Notes under the pieces: generated by a model
Databases searched by the model: none
What the model was told of the DNA's origin: nothing
What the model saw: the letters and a program-made list of their open reading frames with translations, nothing else
Program-made: the position numbers and the translations under genes
Assembly: GCF_946151055.1 (NCBI RefSeq)
Contig: NZ_CAMGYZ010000010.1
Location: 85,016-149,015 of the forward strand
Direction of reading: 5' to 3'
Origin: Bacillus sp. Marseille-Q3570
Lineage (GTDB): Bacteria; Bacillota; Bacilli; Bacillales; Fictibacillaceae
DNA length: 64,000 nucleotides
Shown: one piece after another, positions 8,758-17,485 of the stretch
Numbering within the stretch: position 1 is the stretch's first letter
Layout of the letters: each line of letters starts with the position of its first letter

Positions 8758-8796
8758 ACAATGAAGGGAAGCAATCGGTAAGAAGGAGAGGATACA

Positions 8797-9825
8797 GTGG
8801 AAAAATGGAAAGTGGTCGTGACCGATTGGGAATACGAAGACCTGGAATATGAACGATCTATATTGGAAGATGTAAGGTTTGAGCTCATCGGTGCCCAATG
8901 CCGGACCGAAGAGGAAGTGATTGAAGCATGCCGTGACGCTGATGCTCTGATCAACCAGTATGCCCCTTTGTCTAAACACGTACTTGATGGGTTGGAAAAA
9001 TGCAAGGTGATCACCCGTTATGGTGTGGGCGTGAACACGATCGATGTAGAAACCGCTACTGAAAACAGGATTTGTGTCGCAAATGTACCTGATTATTGTA
9101 TGGATGAAGTATCCGACCATGCCTTTGCTTTGTTATTGAGTTGGGCAAGAAAAATCACATTGGCTGATCATACAGTCAAATCCGATAAGTGGGATTTCAA
9201 AGTGACCCGTCCGATCCACCGTCTTAGAGGCAGGACACTTGGATTGGTAGGGTTCGGAAAAATACCACAGGCGCTTGCGGAGAAGGTGAAACCGTTCGGC
9301 TTTACTGTTGTTGCCTATGATCCCTATTGTACGGAAGATACGGCCAGGGAAAAAGATGTCACCCTCGTCAGTCTGGATCAACTATGCCGTAGGTCTGACA
9401 TCGTCTCCGTACATGCCCCTTTGACAGACAACACAAAAGGGATGATCGGTGAACCTCAATTCCGGGTGATGAAAAAGCATGTGTTCATCATCAATACATC
9501 AAGAGGTCCTGTCATCGATGAACACGCTTTAGTCAAAGCGCTTGAAGATAAGCGTATTGCTGGTGCTGCATTGGATGTCGTCGAACAAGAGCCGATTCCA
9601 CGGCACCATCCACTATTGACGATGGACAATGTGATATTGACTCCGCACGTCGCCTGGTATTCAGAAGAGGCCGAAAAGGAGATGAGGCAAAAAGCTGCGC
9701 TTGGTGTCAAGGAAGTACTGCTGCATAAACAGTATCCGAAATACCTCGTCAACAAGGATGTACAAGAGCTCCTTCAACTTAAGGAAGCAGGACGGGACGA
9801 CCAATATCTGACGAATGTCAACTAA
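8797..9825 (+). CDS. CtBP-like D-2-hydroxyacid dehydrogenase
   Basis: NAD(P)-dependent dehydrogenase of the D-isomer-specific 2-hydroxyacid family, 342 aa. Visible parts are RYGVGVNTID in the substrate domain, a Rossmann loop GLVGFGKIPQ, the catalytic Arg in NTSRGP, the Glu in EQEP and the catalytic His in PHVAWYS; the Trp after the His is a mark of the C-terminal-binding-protein subfamily. Start is GTG 8797 with GAAGGAGAGG upstream. It lies between the TRAP genes and the second DctP gene, so it probably reduces or oxidises a 2-keto/2-hydroxy sugar acid of this pathway. The exact substrate is unknown. Confidence 0.85.
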   Translation: MEKWKVVVTDWEYEDLEYERSILEDVRFELIGAQCRTEEEVIEACRDADALINQYAPLSKHVLDGLEKCKVITRYGVGVNTIDVETATENRICVANVPDYCMDEVSDHAFALLLSWARKITLADHTVKSDKWDFKVTRPIHRLRGRTLGLVGFGKIPQALAEKVKPFGFTVVAYDPYCTEDTAREKDVTLVSLDQLCRRSDIVSVHAPLTDNTKGMIGEPQFRVMKKHVFIINTSRGPVIDEHALVKALEDKRIAGAALDVVEQEPIPRHHPLLTMDNVILTPHVAWYSEEAEKEMRQKAALGVKEVLLHKQYPKYLVNKDVQELLQLKEAGRDDQYLTNVN

Positions 9826-9845
9826 CTTTTTAAGGGGGAAGTACA

Positions 9846-10880
9846 ATGAAAAAATGGAAAAGGACGATCGCAGGTTTAGTAAGTGCAAGTATTCTGGTTC
9901 TCGGTGCTTGTAGTGCCGGACAAACCACTTCTGGAGGAGAAAGCGGAATCCAGGAACGGACGATCAAAGCAGGGATCGGGTTGAACGAAGATCATCCTGA
10001 AGGGCAAGCCCTGTTGAAATTCAAGGAAATCGTCGAGGAAAAGACCGACGGTAAAATCAAAGTTCAGACCTATTTTGCTTCACAATTAGGGGATGACTTA
10101 CAGATGACCGAAGCTTTGAAGTCTGGTACTCAAGAAGTGACGATCCCTTCAACATCGCCGCTTGTCGGTATGGTAAAAGAATTCGGGCTATTCGATTTTC
10201 CATTCCTGTTCAACTCTGAAGAAGAAGCGGATGCCGTATTAGATGGGGAAGTTGGACAAGCTATCCTGGAAAAACTCCCTGAACATAACCTCGTAGGCTT
10301 GGCGTATTGGGAGAACGGATTCAGGAATATCACGAACAGTAAACATCCAATTGAAACCGCAGAAGACTTTGCAGGATTGAAAATACGGACAATGCAAAAT
10401 GAGGTCCATTTGGAAGCATTTCAAAAAATGGGTGCCAACCCTACACCAATGGCGTTTTCAGAAGTGTTCACCGCTTTAGAAAGCAAAACGGTCGATGGAC
10501 AGGAAAATCCACTTGCGACAATCGAATCGAATAAGTTCTATGAAGTTCAGGATTATCTATCTGTAACCAATCATGTGTATACGCCATTCGTGTTTTTGAT
10601 GAGTAAAACCTTCTGGGACAAGTTATCAGATGAAGAAAAGAAAATCATGGAAGATGCTGCAGTCGAAGCAGGCAAATACAACAGGGAAATCAACCGCAAA
10701 GCGAACGAGGAATCCCTTCAGAATTTGAAGGACCAGGGTATGGAAGTGAATGAATTCAGCAATGAAGAAAAAGAAAAAGTGCAAGAACAGATCCAACCGG
10801 TCATCGATAAATTCGCTGAAAAATTCGGGGAAGATCTCTTCAAACAAATGACCGATCAATTGGAGGAACTACGTCAATAA
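9846..10880 (+). CDS. Second TRAP solute-binding lipoprotein (DctP family)
   Basis: A 344-aa DctP-type receptor with a lipoprotein signal (lipobox LVLGAC) and the same family motifs as the protein at 5881 (LKIRTMQNE, EVFTALESKTVDGQENP), but clearly diverged. No second QM pair accompanies it, so it probably shares the permease at 6919-8757 and widens its ligand range. A ribosome binding site AAGGGGGAA precedes ATG 9846. Nineteen nt separate it from the LarA-family gene. Confidence 0.9.
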   Translation: MKKWKRTIAGLVSASILVLGACSAGQTTSGGESGIQERTIKAGIGLNEDHPEGQALLKFKEIVEEKTDGKIKVQTYFASQLGDDLQMTEALKSGTQEVTIPSTSPLVGMVKEFGLFDFPFLFNSEEEADAVLDGEVGQAILEKLPEHNLVGLAYWENGFRNITNSKHPIETAEDFAGLKIRTMQNEVHLEAFQKMGANPTPMAFSEVFTALESKTVDGQENPLATIESNKFYEVQDYLSVTNHVYTPFVFLMSKTFWDKLSDEEKKIMEDAAVEAGKYNREINRKANEESLQNLKDQGMEVNEFSNEEKEKVQEQIQPVIDKFAEKFGEDLFKQMTDQLEELRQ

Positions 10881-10899
10881 ATCAAGGAGGCGTCATCCT

Positions 10900-12147
10900 T
10901 TGGAAGTGATCAATCAACTGCTTCAACCGATCCCGATTCCTCGTATGGTCAAGATAAGACAAACGTTTGAGGCTCCAGAAATTGAAGATGTCGTCAGGGA
11001 AGTCCATGAAAGATTGCATCAATTAGGTGTCCTTGAAAGGATTGATTCAGGGGACAGGGTCGCGATCGCTGTCGGCAGCAGAGGAGTAGCGGATATCCCG
11101 ATTTTGACGAGGGAAATGGTCAGGGCTGTTCGCGCATCAGGAGGAAAACCGTTCCTTATTCCTGCCATGGGGAGCCATGGCGGGGCTACCCCCGAAGGAC
11201 AGAAGAAAGTGCTGGAAGACCTGGGTGTTACGGAAGGATTCGTCGGCGCTCCGATCCATTCGAGCATGGAAGTGGAACAGATCGGCCAACTTCCGAATGG
11301 CCTTCCGATCTTTACGGATCGGTCCGCTTATCAAGCAGACAAGGTCATCGTGATCAACCGGATCAAGCCTCATACTGCATTCCGCGGAGATGTGGAGAGC
11401 GGCCTTTTGAAAATGATCACGATCGGCCTTGGGAAACAAAAAGGAGCAGAAGCAGCCCATTCTTTCGGATTCAAGTATATGGGCGAGCATGTACCAGAAA
11501 TGGCGAAAGTCGCCCTGGAGAAAACGCCGATCATTTTCGGCTTAGGAACGATTGAAAATGCTTATGACCGACCTGCCCGGATCGAAGTCATCCCGGCAGA
11601 GTCTTTGATTGAAAGGGAACCTGGATTATTATTGGAAGCAAAACGTCTGATGCCGAAGATCCTGATCGATCCGATCGATGTCCTGGTCATTGAAGAGATT
11701 GGTAAAGACATTTCAGGTGATGGAATGGACCCGAATATCAGCGGGCGGTTCGCCACTCCTTACGCAACCGGAGGTGCAAACGCGAAACGTGTGGTCGTCC
11801 TACGGTTGACGGAGAAGACTGGTGGGAATGCCAATGGGATAGGGCTCGCTGATATCACTACAAAAAAAGCATTTGAACAGACCATTTTGGAAAAAGGGTA
11901 TGCGAACGCCCTGACAAGTACAGTAGTGGAAACCGTCAAGTTTCCGATGTTCCTTGAGACAGAGGAACTTGCAATCAAAGCGGGGATCAAGACGTGCAAT
12001 GCTTTCGATCTTTCCAAAGTCAGGCTTGTAAGGATTCAAAACACGCTTGACCTGAAGGAAATCTGGATTTCAGAAAGTCTGATAGGAGAGGCGGAACAGA
12101 ACGATCAATTAACTCTTCTGTCAGATCCTTTACCTATGAACCTTTAA
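10900..12147 (+). CDS. LarA-family (DUF2088) nickel-pincer racemase/epimerase homologue
   Basis: Member of the lactate-racemase superfamily, 415 aa against about 424 for LarA. Candidate active-site residues line up by motif and spacing with L. plantarum LarA: Arg61 (R75), His93 in GSHGGAT (H108), His158 in KPHTAF (H174), Lys171 in SGLLKM (K184, covalently bound to the pincer) and His187 in EAAHSFG (H200, nickel ligand). The Lys-His spacing is 16 residues in both. TTG start at 10900 follows AAGGAGGC. Superfamily members act on malate, phenyllactate, gluconate and other 2-hydroxyacids. Between a TRAP receptor and an aldonate dehydratase, C2 epimerisation of a sugar acid is the likely role (inference). 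The lar cofactor genes are 5 kb upstream. Confidence 0.85.
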   Translation: MEVINQLLQPIPIPRMVKIRQTFEAPEIEDVVREVHERLHQLGVLERIDSGDRVAIAVGSRGVADIPILTREMVRAVRASGGKPFLIPAMGSHGGATPEGQKKVLEDLGVTEGFVGAPIHSSMEVEQIGQLPNGLPIFTDRSAYQADKVIVINRIKPHTAFRGDVESGLLKMITIGLGKQKGAEAAHSFGFKYMGEHVPEMAKVALEKTPIIFGLGTIENAYDRPARIEVIPAESLIEREPGLLLEAKRLMPKILIDPIDVLVIEEIGKDISGDGMDPNISGRFATPYATGGANAKRVVVLRLTEKTGGNANGIGLADITTKKAFEQTILEKGYANALTSTVVETVKFPMFLETEELAIKAGIKTCNAFDLSKVRLVRIQNTLDLKEIWISESLIGEAEQNDQLTLLSDPLPMNL

Positions 12148-12185
12148 CGTTATGAACGTATGAATATACCAACAGGAGGGGAACT

Positions 12186-14384
12186 ATGGCTATTCAATAC
12201 CCTACTATCGAAAACAGCGTCAACCCTTATCGTGACAATGTCCAAGGGAAGGCCAATGAACCGATCACGGTTGCCGGTATATTGGACCGTGCAAAACAGA
12301 TCGCAGGAACCAACCATGATGGAAAAGTAGATTGGAGTCTTGGAGAAATCTATAACCGCCTGGAGGAAAATGCGCCGAGAATAGCTATCATCGGCGGATC
12401 ACCGGACCACCCTGCACACATCATGGACTATCAAACTTCTTCTTTTGCGGCACTGCGGATCTGGGAGAATGGAGGCGTACCATTCTATTTCTCCACTCCC
12501 GTCATGTGTGATGGTACAGCTCAAAGCAATCAAGGAATGAGTTATTCACTCCAAAGCCGTAATGCTGTCGCACAGATGGTCGTTAATCAATTGGAAGCCC
12601 ATAGCTATCATGGGGCATTCATCATCCAGGGATGCGATAAACAACCACTTGGTGTTGTCAGTGCAGTCGCCCAGATGGATCGCATCCGACAGTATAGAGG
12701 TGAAGCTCCTTTCTTCGCGACATTCGCTCCAGCCCATGTATTACAAGGAGGGACAATCCCGGAAGATCTATACATGGAACTGACGGAATTGGCGGTTCAG
12801 GCGGAACAGGACGGGGAAGCCGATATCGCCAATGATATCAGGGACGCGATGGCCTATATCCTGCAGTGTACGTCAAATACAGCGTTCCAGGGGGTATTGA
12901 GCCGGGCTGTTGAGAGAGGGATCATCACCAGTGAAAGGCAAAAAGATTATGAAAAAAGGCTAGCTGTCGCAACTTGCGATGGACAAGGCGGGGTTTGCGC
13001 CTTCAATGGAACAGGAAACAGTTCCAGACACCTTGTGGCAGGCATGGGGCTTGTCCATCCAACCTTAGAACTCCTTACTGCTCCTCCGACAAAGGAACAA
13101 GTGAATGAGTCACTGGATGACTTGCAGGGGATCATTAACGATCCAGTTTACGGAGCTGCGAACATCATGGCAGCCAATATCAAGAATGCCATAAGGATAC
13201 ACAGCGCTTCGGGCGGATCGACGAACCTGATGATGCACATGGTCGCAGGGATGTTATATGGCGGCTATAAATTCAGCTTGGAAGACCTGGATGAGATCCA
13301 TCATGAACACCCGATTCCGGACCTGTTCAATTATAGCCTTACTGAAGATCGGGATATTTTCTCGCTTGCAATGCAGTGTTGTGCCGGAGATAGCAGAGGT
13401 ATGGAAACATTGTTCTATGAACTTCTTGAAAACGGTGTCCCGATGGATGTCGATGCTCCCACAGTGACAGGGACGACATGGCGGGAGCGGCTGGAGAATA
13501 AGAAAGGTCTGCCTGCTGCCACCGTTTCGGAAAACCCGATCATCCTTTCCCAACCTCGAAGACGATTCAGCGGTGTAGATGTCCTGAAAGGGAATTTCTT
13601 TGAAACCGCGGTTGTCAAAATCAGCGGAATGGCAACGCCACAATTAGATCGTTTTGATAAGAAGGCAGCTTTTGTCCTTTACTTCGAAAACGAAGATGAA
13701 GCGAACAAACACCTGTTGGACTCCGGCTTGGTCGACAGACTTAAACGGGAACAGACCTTTTCCTATGAAAGTCTTCAACAAATGGTGAAACATAACAGCC
13801 CTGAATGGTTTGATGAAATGAAAGACGCCGGATACGAGGCCCTGTTCGATGCGATGATCGAACATCAAATCTTGAAAATTGCGGTCGTCATCTCAGGCCA
13901 AGGACCGATCGCTTTCGGAATGCCGGAAATGTTTACACCTATGCAGCATATCAACGCAAGCCGTAAATTAAAGCGGCTCGTGACCGTTATCAGCGATGGG
14001 CGTTACTCAGGTGCGACTTTCGGGGCTGCTATCGGTCATATGACACCGGAAGCGATCGATCGGGGAGGCATCCTTTATTTGCAAACTGGTGATCTGTTGT
14101 ATCTAGGCCTCCGCGAGAACAAAATCCATTTCCTTGATCAAGAGGCGTTCCAAGAAGGGGAAGTGATCCAGGAATTCGACAGCATAAAGGACGGACGTGA
14201 ATCTTTAGCGGAGGAAAGGCTTATGAAGATGCGGAAGAGACAACGTTTTGTCGCATCAAGTAACCGTATCCATGGCTATACGGATGCTGCCCATGGGGTC
14301 GTGCCTATTCCGATTTGGCAAGAGGCCGAACTGGATTATGAAACCGATGTGAAATGGCCAGAACGAATGGAAGAGAGGTTGTGA
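12186..14384 (+). CDS. IlvD/Edd-family sugar-acid dehydratase
   Basis: Iron-sulfur dehydratase that removes water from an aldonate to give a 2-keto-3-deoxy acid. Cluster and metal motifs are present in order: MCDGTAQSNQGM, QGCDKQPLG and ATCDGQGGVCAFNGTGNSS, giving the three Cys regions of the family. At 732 aa it is longer than DHAD (about 560) and closer to the long YjhG/YagF-type D-xylonate dehydratases (about 655), with an extended mid region. ACAGGAGGGG precedes ATG 12186. With the KdaD/XylX-like FAH enzyme and semialdehyde dehydrogenase nearby, a pentonate (xylonate or arabinonate) is the likely substrate. Confidence 0.87.
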   Translation: MAIQYPTIENSVNPYRDNVQGKANEPITVAGILDRAKQIAGTNHDGKVDWSLGEIYNRLEENAPRIAIIGGSPDHPAHIMDYQTSSFAALRIWENGGVPFYFSTPVMCDGTAQSNQGMSYSLQSRNAVAQMVVNQLEAHSYHGAFIIQGCDKQPLGVVSAVAQMDRIRQYRGEAPFFATFAPAHVLQGGTIPEDLYMELTELAVQAEQDGEADIANDIRDAMAYILQCTSNTAFQGVLSRAVERGIITSERQKDYEKRLAVATCDGQGGVCAFNGTGNSSRHLVAGMGLVHPTLELLTAPPTKEQVNESLDDLQGIINDPVYGAANIMAANIKNAIRIHSASGGSTNLMMHMVAGMLYGGYKFSLEDLDEIHHEHPIPDLFNYSLTEDRDIFSLAMQCCAGDSRGMETLFYELLENGVPMDVDAPTVTGTTWRERLENKKGLPAATVSENPIILSQPRRRFSGVDVLKGNFFETAVVKISGMATPQLDRFDKKAAFVLYFENEDEANKHLLDSGLVDRLKREQTFSYESLQQMVKHNSPEWFDEMKDAGYEALFDAMIEHQILKIAVVISGQGPIAFGMPEMFTPMQHINASRKLKRLVTVISDGRYSGATFGAAIGHMTPEAIDRGGILYLQTGDLLYLGLRENKIHFLDQEAFQEGEVIQEFDSIKDGRESLAEERLMKMRKRQRFVASSNRIHGYTDAAHGVVPIPIWQEAELDYETDVKWPERMEERL

Positions 14385-14388
14385 CAGG

Positions 14389-15339
14389 GTGAAGGAAACA
14401 AGACGAATCATAGAGGAATTAGGATTTCCAAGTACTGATTGTAATCATCTCCCTGCTTCCACCAAACGTTTTCCGGATGGAGCCCAATATCGGGTGGAAA
14501 TTCCGAGTGTCGAAGGACCACGATCATTTAAAGCGGTGACGGAAGCTTGTGAAGAATTTGGTGTTGAAATCCACAGGATTTCACAGGGAAGCGGGATCAT
14601 GTTATTGACGGATGACGAACTTGAAGAAATGGCCGAAATCGGCCGGAAAGAAAAGCTTGAAGTCAGTCTATTCGTCGGTCCACGGGGTTCATGGGACATC
14701 ACCGCTATGCAGAGGGCAAGTGCAGGACAGGTAACAGGTCTCCGTGTTGAAGGGATGGACCAGCTCGTATATGCCATCGAAGATATCAAACGTGCCTGCA
14801 AAGCTGGAATCCGAAGCATCCTTGTAGCAGATGAAGGGCTGTTATGGCTGGTCAACGAGTTCAAGAAAAAAGGTGAGCTTCCAGAAGACTTGCTCGTCAA
14901 GATTTCCGTCCAGATGGCCCACTCCAATCCGGTTTCGATCCGCTTGATGGAGAGCAACGGGGCAGGGACTTATAATGTTCCGACCGATCTGACATTGGCC
15001 CGTTTGGCAGCGATCCGCCAGGCAGTCGATATCCCGCTGGATATTTACGTGGAAGTGCCCGATGATATCGGAGGCTTCATCAGACATTATGAAATTCCAG
15101 AGATCATCAGGGTGGCTGCCCCTGTCTATATAAAATTCGGTTTAAGGAATGCACCGAACATCTATCCATCAGGGACCCACCTTGAAGAAACCTCTATCAA
15201 ACTATCAAAAGAACGTGTACGCAGGGCAAAATTGGGATTGGACCTGATTGCGCGGTACCACCCTGAATTGATTACATCGAAAAAGGGAATGACAGAAGGA
15301 TTGGCTATTCCAAGAGAATTGGATAAAGCAGTGCTTTAA
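14389..15339 (+). CDS. U32-peptidase-like TIM-barrel protein of unknown role
   Basis: A 316-aa cytosolic protein, GTG start 4 nt after the dehydratase stop, so translationally coupled to it. Segments such as LEVSLFVGPRGSWDITAMQRASAGQ, GIRSILVADEGLLWL and PLDIYVEVPDDIGGF suggest a beta/alpha barrel related to U32-family proteins, but I see no sure peptidase signature. Its position in a sugar-acid operon argues against a plain protease. It might be an aldolase-like or accessory enzyme acting on a pathway intermediate, or a helper of the dehydratase. The function is not known to me. Confidence 0.6.
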   Translation: MKETRRIIEELGFPSTDCNHLPASTKRFPDGAQYRVEIPSVEGPRSFKAVTEACEEFGVEIHRISQGSGIMLLTDDELEEMAEIGRKEKLEVSLFVGPRGSWDITAMQRASAGQVTGLRVEGMDQLVYAIEDIKRACKAGIRSILVADEGLLWLVNEFKKKGELPEDLLVKISVQMAHSNPVSIRLMESNGAGTYNVPTDLTLARLAAIRQAVDIPLDIYVEVPDDIGGFIRHYEIPEIIRVAAPVYIKFGLRNAPNIYPSGTHLEETSIKLSKERVRRAKLGLDLIARYHPELITSKKGMTEGLAIPRELDKAVL

Positions 15340-15395
15340 TCGGCATTGTACGTGGTATGATAGAACTATATAACTTGTTAAAAGGAATGAATCGA

Positions 15396-16160
15396 ATGCC
15401 AATCATCCAATCTGTCGAGAGGGCGCTGAAAATCCTCAATCTGTTTGATGAGCAGACAACAGAGTTGAAGATCACGGAAATCAGCAGCCAATTGAACTTG
15501 AATAAGAGTACAGTCCATTCATTATTGAAAACGCTTCAAGTCAATCATTACATTGAACAAGATCTGGAAACGGGGAAATACAAACTAGGCTTGAAACTGT
15601 TCGAAAGAGGAAATCTGGTGATCAACAGTCTGGATATCAGGACGATCGCTAAGAAATATCTGCAGGATCTTTCTGCTGAAACCGGCCATACCCTTCATTT
15701 AGTCGTGTTGAGCGGCAAGGAAGGTGTCTATATCGATAAAGTCGCTGGAACATCAGCGACGATCGTGTACTCCAGGATCGGGAAACGGATTTCCCTCCAC
15801 TGCAGCGGAGTGGGGAAAGTATTGATCGCTTTCAAAAAGGAATTCGAATTGAATGAGTTGTTAAAGGATTATCAATATTTCAAGCGAACACCGAATACGC
15901 TCACGAATGAGGAAGATTTCAGGAAAGAGCTTCATAGAGTGAAGGAACAGGGATACGCAATCGACAATGAAGAGAACGAACCGGGCGTGTTTTGTGTCGC
16001 AGTCCCTGTATGGGATCATAATCGGGAAGTCATAGCTGCCATAAGTGTTTCAATGCCTGCACCGAGGGCCGAATCCGAATTGGACACTGTTGTCAGCCGA
16101 TTGAAACAGGTCGGCGAAGAAGTATCCCGGAAAATGGGTTGCCAACAGATATTCATTTAG
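15396..16160 (+). CDS. IclR-family transcriptional regulator
   Basis: A 254-aa regulator with an N-terminal winged helix-turn-helix (SVERALKILNLFDEQ, then ITEISSQLNLNKSTVHSLLKTL) and a C-terminal IclR ligand domain with HCSGVGKVLIAF and AAISVSMP. The best start is ATG 15396, 9 nt after AAAGGA at 15381-15386; upstream ATGs at 15357 and 15387 have poor spacing. It sits mid-cluster, 80 nt before the first FAH gene. Three matching 17-bp palindromes, two before the TRAP operon and one immediately downstream of it, are probably its operators. Its inducer is likely a 2-keto-3-deoxy sugar acid, as for KdgR-type members. Confidence 0.92.
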   Translation: MPIIQSVERALKILNLFDEQTTELKITEISSQLNLNKSTVHSLLKTLQVNHYIEQDLETGKYKLGLKLFERGNLVINSLDIRTIAKKYLQDLSAETGHTLHLVVLSGKEGVYIDKVAGTSATIVYSRIGKRISLHCSGVGKVLIAFKKEFELNELLKDYQYFKRTPNTLTNEEDFRKELHRVKEQGYAIDNEENEPGVFCVAVPVWDHNREVIAAISVSMPAPRAESELDTVVSRLKQVGEEVSRKMGCQQIFI

Positions 16161-16206
16161 GCGGAAGGGAAGTATGCCCTTCACCATGCCTATATTAAAG
16201 AACATT

Positions 16207-16223
16207 GTTTTATAATATAAAAC
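16207..16223 (+). promoter_or_regulatory. IclR-type operator, site 3
   Basis: GTTTTATAATATAAAAC, a perfect 17-bp palindrome with 8-bp arms, 17 bp before the start of the first FAH-family gene and containing a TATAAT -10-like core. Same motif as at 5769 and 5844, so the second half of the cluster probably has its own IclR-controlled promoter. Confidence 0.7.
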
Positions 16224-16240
16224 AAAATTGGAGGTCTACT

Positions 16241-17143
16241 ATGAGAATCATCCGCTTTGTAAATGAGCAAGATACACCGGCATTAGGGGCCGTAACAGAT
16301 GATGATAAGGTTTACAGATTGCCATATGGAAGTTTTCTGGATCTTGTCGAGGAGTCGAAGAGACGACAAAAAAGACCCCTTGACCTGATCAATACCGTCC
16401 TATCTGAAGAGGACCCTCTTGTCCGTAATATGACGGAGCTCAGCCTGTTGGTTCCGATCGAGGCAAAGGAAGTATGGGCATCAGGGGTTACGTATATGCG
16501 TTCAAAGGAAGCGAGAAATTATGAAGCGACAGGCGGGAAGCTGGATGCAGATACGTTTTACGATAAAGTTTATGATGCAGATCGACCTGAAATTTTTTTC
16601 AAATCGACTGTCGATCGGACAATTGGAACGGACGAACCGGTCTATTTGCGCAGCGATTCCGAGTGGCAGATCCCGGAGCCAGAGCTGGGCCTTGTCCTCG
16701 ATTCGGATGGGTCCATCCTTGCCTATACCGTCGGAAATGACATGAGCTGCCGGGATATCGAAGGGGAGAATCCACTGTATTTACCACAGGCGAAAATCTG
16801 GAAAAATTCCTGCTCGATCGGCCCTTCAATCCGATTGGCAGAGACGGTCCATGATCCATATGACTTCATGATCATCTGTCGGATCTACCGTAATGAAAAT
16901 CTGGTGTTTGAAGATTCAGCAAAGGTCAGTCAGTTGAAACGTAAATTGACCGAATTGACTGAATATCTGGTGAAAGACAATGTTGTGTTTCCTGGGACAG
17001 TACTGTTGACTGGTACATGTATCGTTCCGCCAAATGAGTTCACCTTGAATGATGGGGATCTGGTTGAGATTGAAATCCCCGGCATCGGCTTATTGAGGAA
17101 TCCGGTCAAAAGCCAGGTCGAACATCAATCCATCGTGTCTTAA
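16241..17143 (+). CDS. FAH-family 2-keto-3-deoxypentonate dehydratase (KdaD/XylX-like)
   Basis: Probably dehydrates 2-keto-3-deoxy-pentonate to 2-oxoglutarate semialdehyde, the second dehydration of the Weimberg pathway. The 300-aa protein has the FAH-fold metal motifs PEPELGLV and GNDMSCRDIEGENPLYLPQ, together with VWASGVTYMRSKEAR and KVYDADRPEIFFK, which are the sequence style of KdaD/XylX rather than acylpyruvate hydrolases. ATG 16241 follows GGAGG at 16230. The semialdehyde dehydrogenase that would take its product is encoded 1.6 kb downstream, which supports the assignment. Confidence 0.82.
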   Translation: MRIIRFVNEQDTPALGAVTDDDKVYRLPYGSFLDLVEESKRRQKRPLDLINTVLSEEDPLVRNMTELSLLVPIEAKEVWASGVTYMRSKEARNYEATGGKLDADTFYDKVYDADRPEIFFKSTVDRTIGTDEPVYLRSDSEWQIPEPELGLVLDSDGSILAYTVGNDMSCRDIEGENPLYLPQAKIWKNSCSIGPSIRLAETVHDPYDFMIICRIYRNENLVFEDSAKVSQLKRKLTELTEYLVKDNVVFPGTVLLTGTCIVPPNEFTLNDGDLVEIEIPGIGLLRNPVKSQVEHQSIVS

Positions 17144-17167
17144 ACTTGTTCGGGGAGGAATGTACTG

Positions 17168-17485
17168 ATGAGCGGGCAAGCATTAATGATGAAACCGATT
17201 GATAATGTTGCAGTGGTGCTAGCACCTTTGAAGGCAGGAGCGACAGTTGCCATAGGGAACCAGGGAGAGGCTTTATCGATCACTTTAAAGGAGGACATCG
17301 AATTCGGGCATAAATTCGCTGTCAAAACGATTCAACAAGGTGAAGACGTAAGGAAATATGGCGAAGTGATCGGTGTCGCCTCCAGTGACATCCAGATCGG
17401 TGAACATGTCCATATCCATAATGTAGAAGGAAAGAGAGGAAGAGGTGATAAGATTGACCGAAAACAGGCAACTCATGGGCTATAG
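17168..17485 (+). CDS. UxaA-family dehydratase, small (SAF-domain) subunit
   Basis: A 105-aa protein matching the N-terminal SAF domain of altronate/galactarate-type dehydratases: DNVAVVLAPLKAGATVAIG, then GHKFAVKTIQQGEDVRKYGEVIGVAS. The His in GHKFA is typical of the family. In E. coli UxaA this domain is fused to the large domain; here it is a separate gene, as in the SuyAB-like branch. GGGGAGG precedes ATG 17168. It overlaps the large-subunit gene by 32 nt, and the two surely form one enzyme. Substrate is unknown; altronate, galactarate or a related acid is likely. Confidence 0.85.
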   Translation: MSGQALMMKPIDNVAVVLAPLKAGATVAIGNQGEALSITLKEDIEFGHKFAVKTIQQGEDVRKYGEVIGVASSDIQIGEHVHIHNVEGKRGRGDKIDRKQATHGL

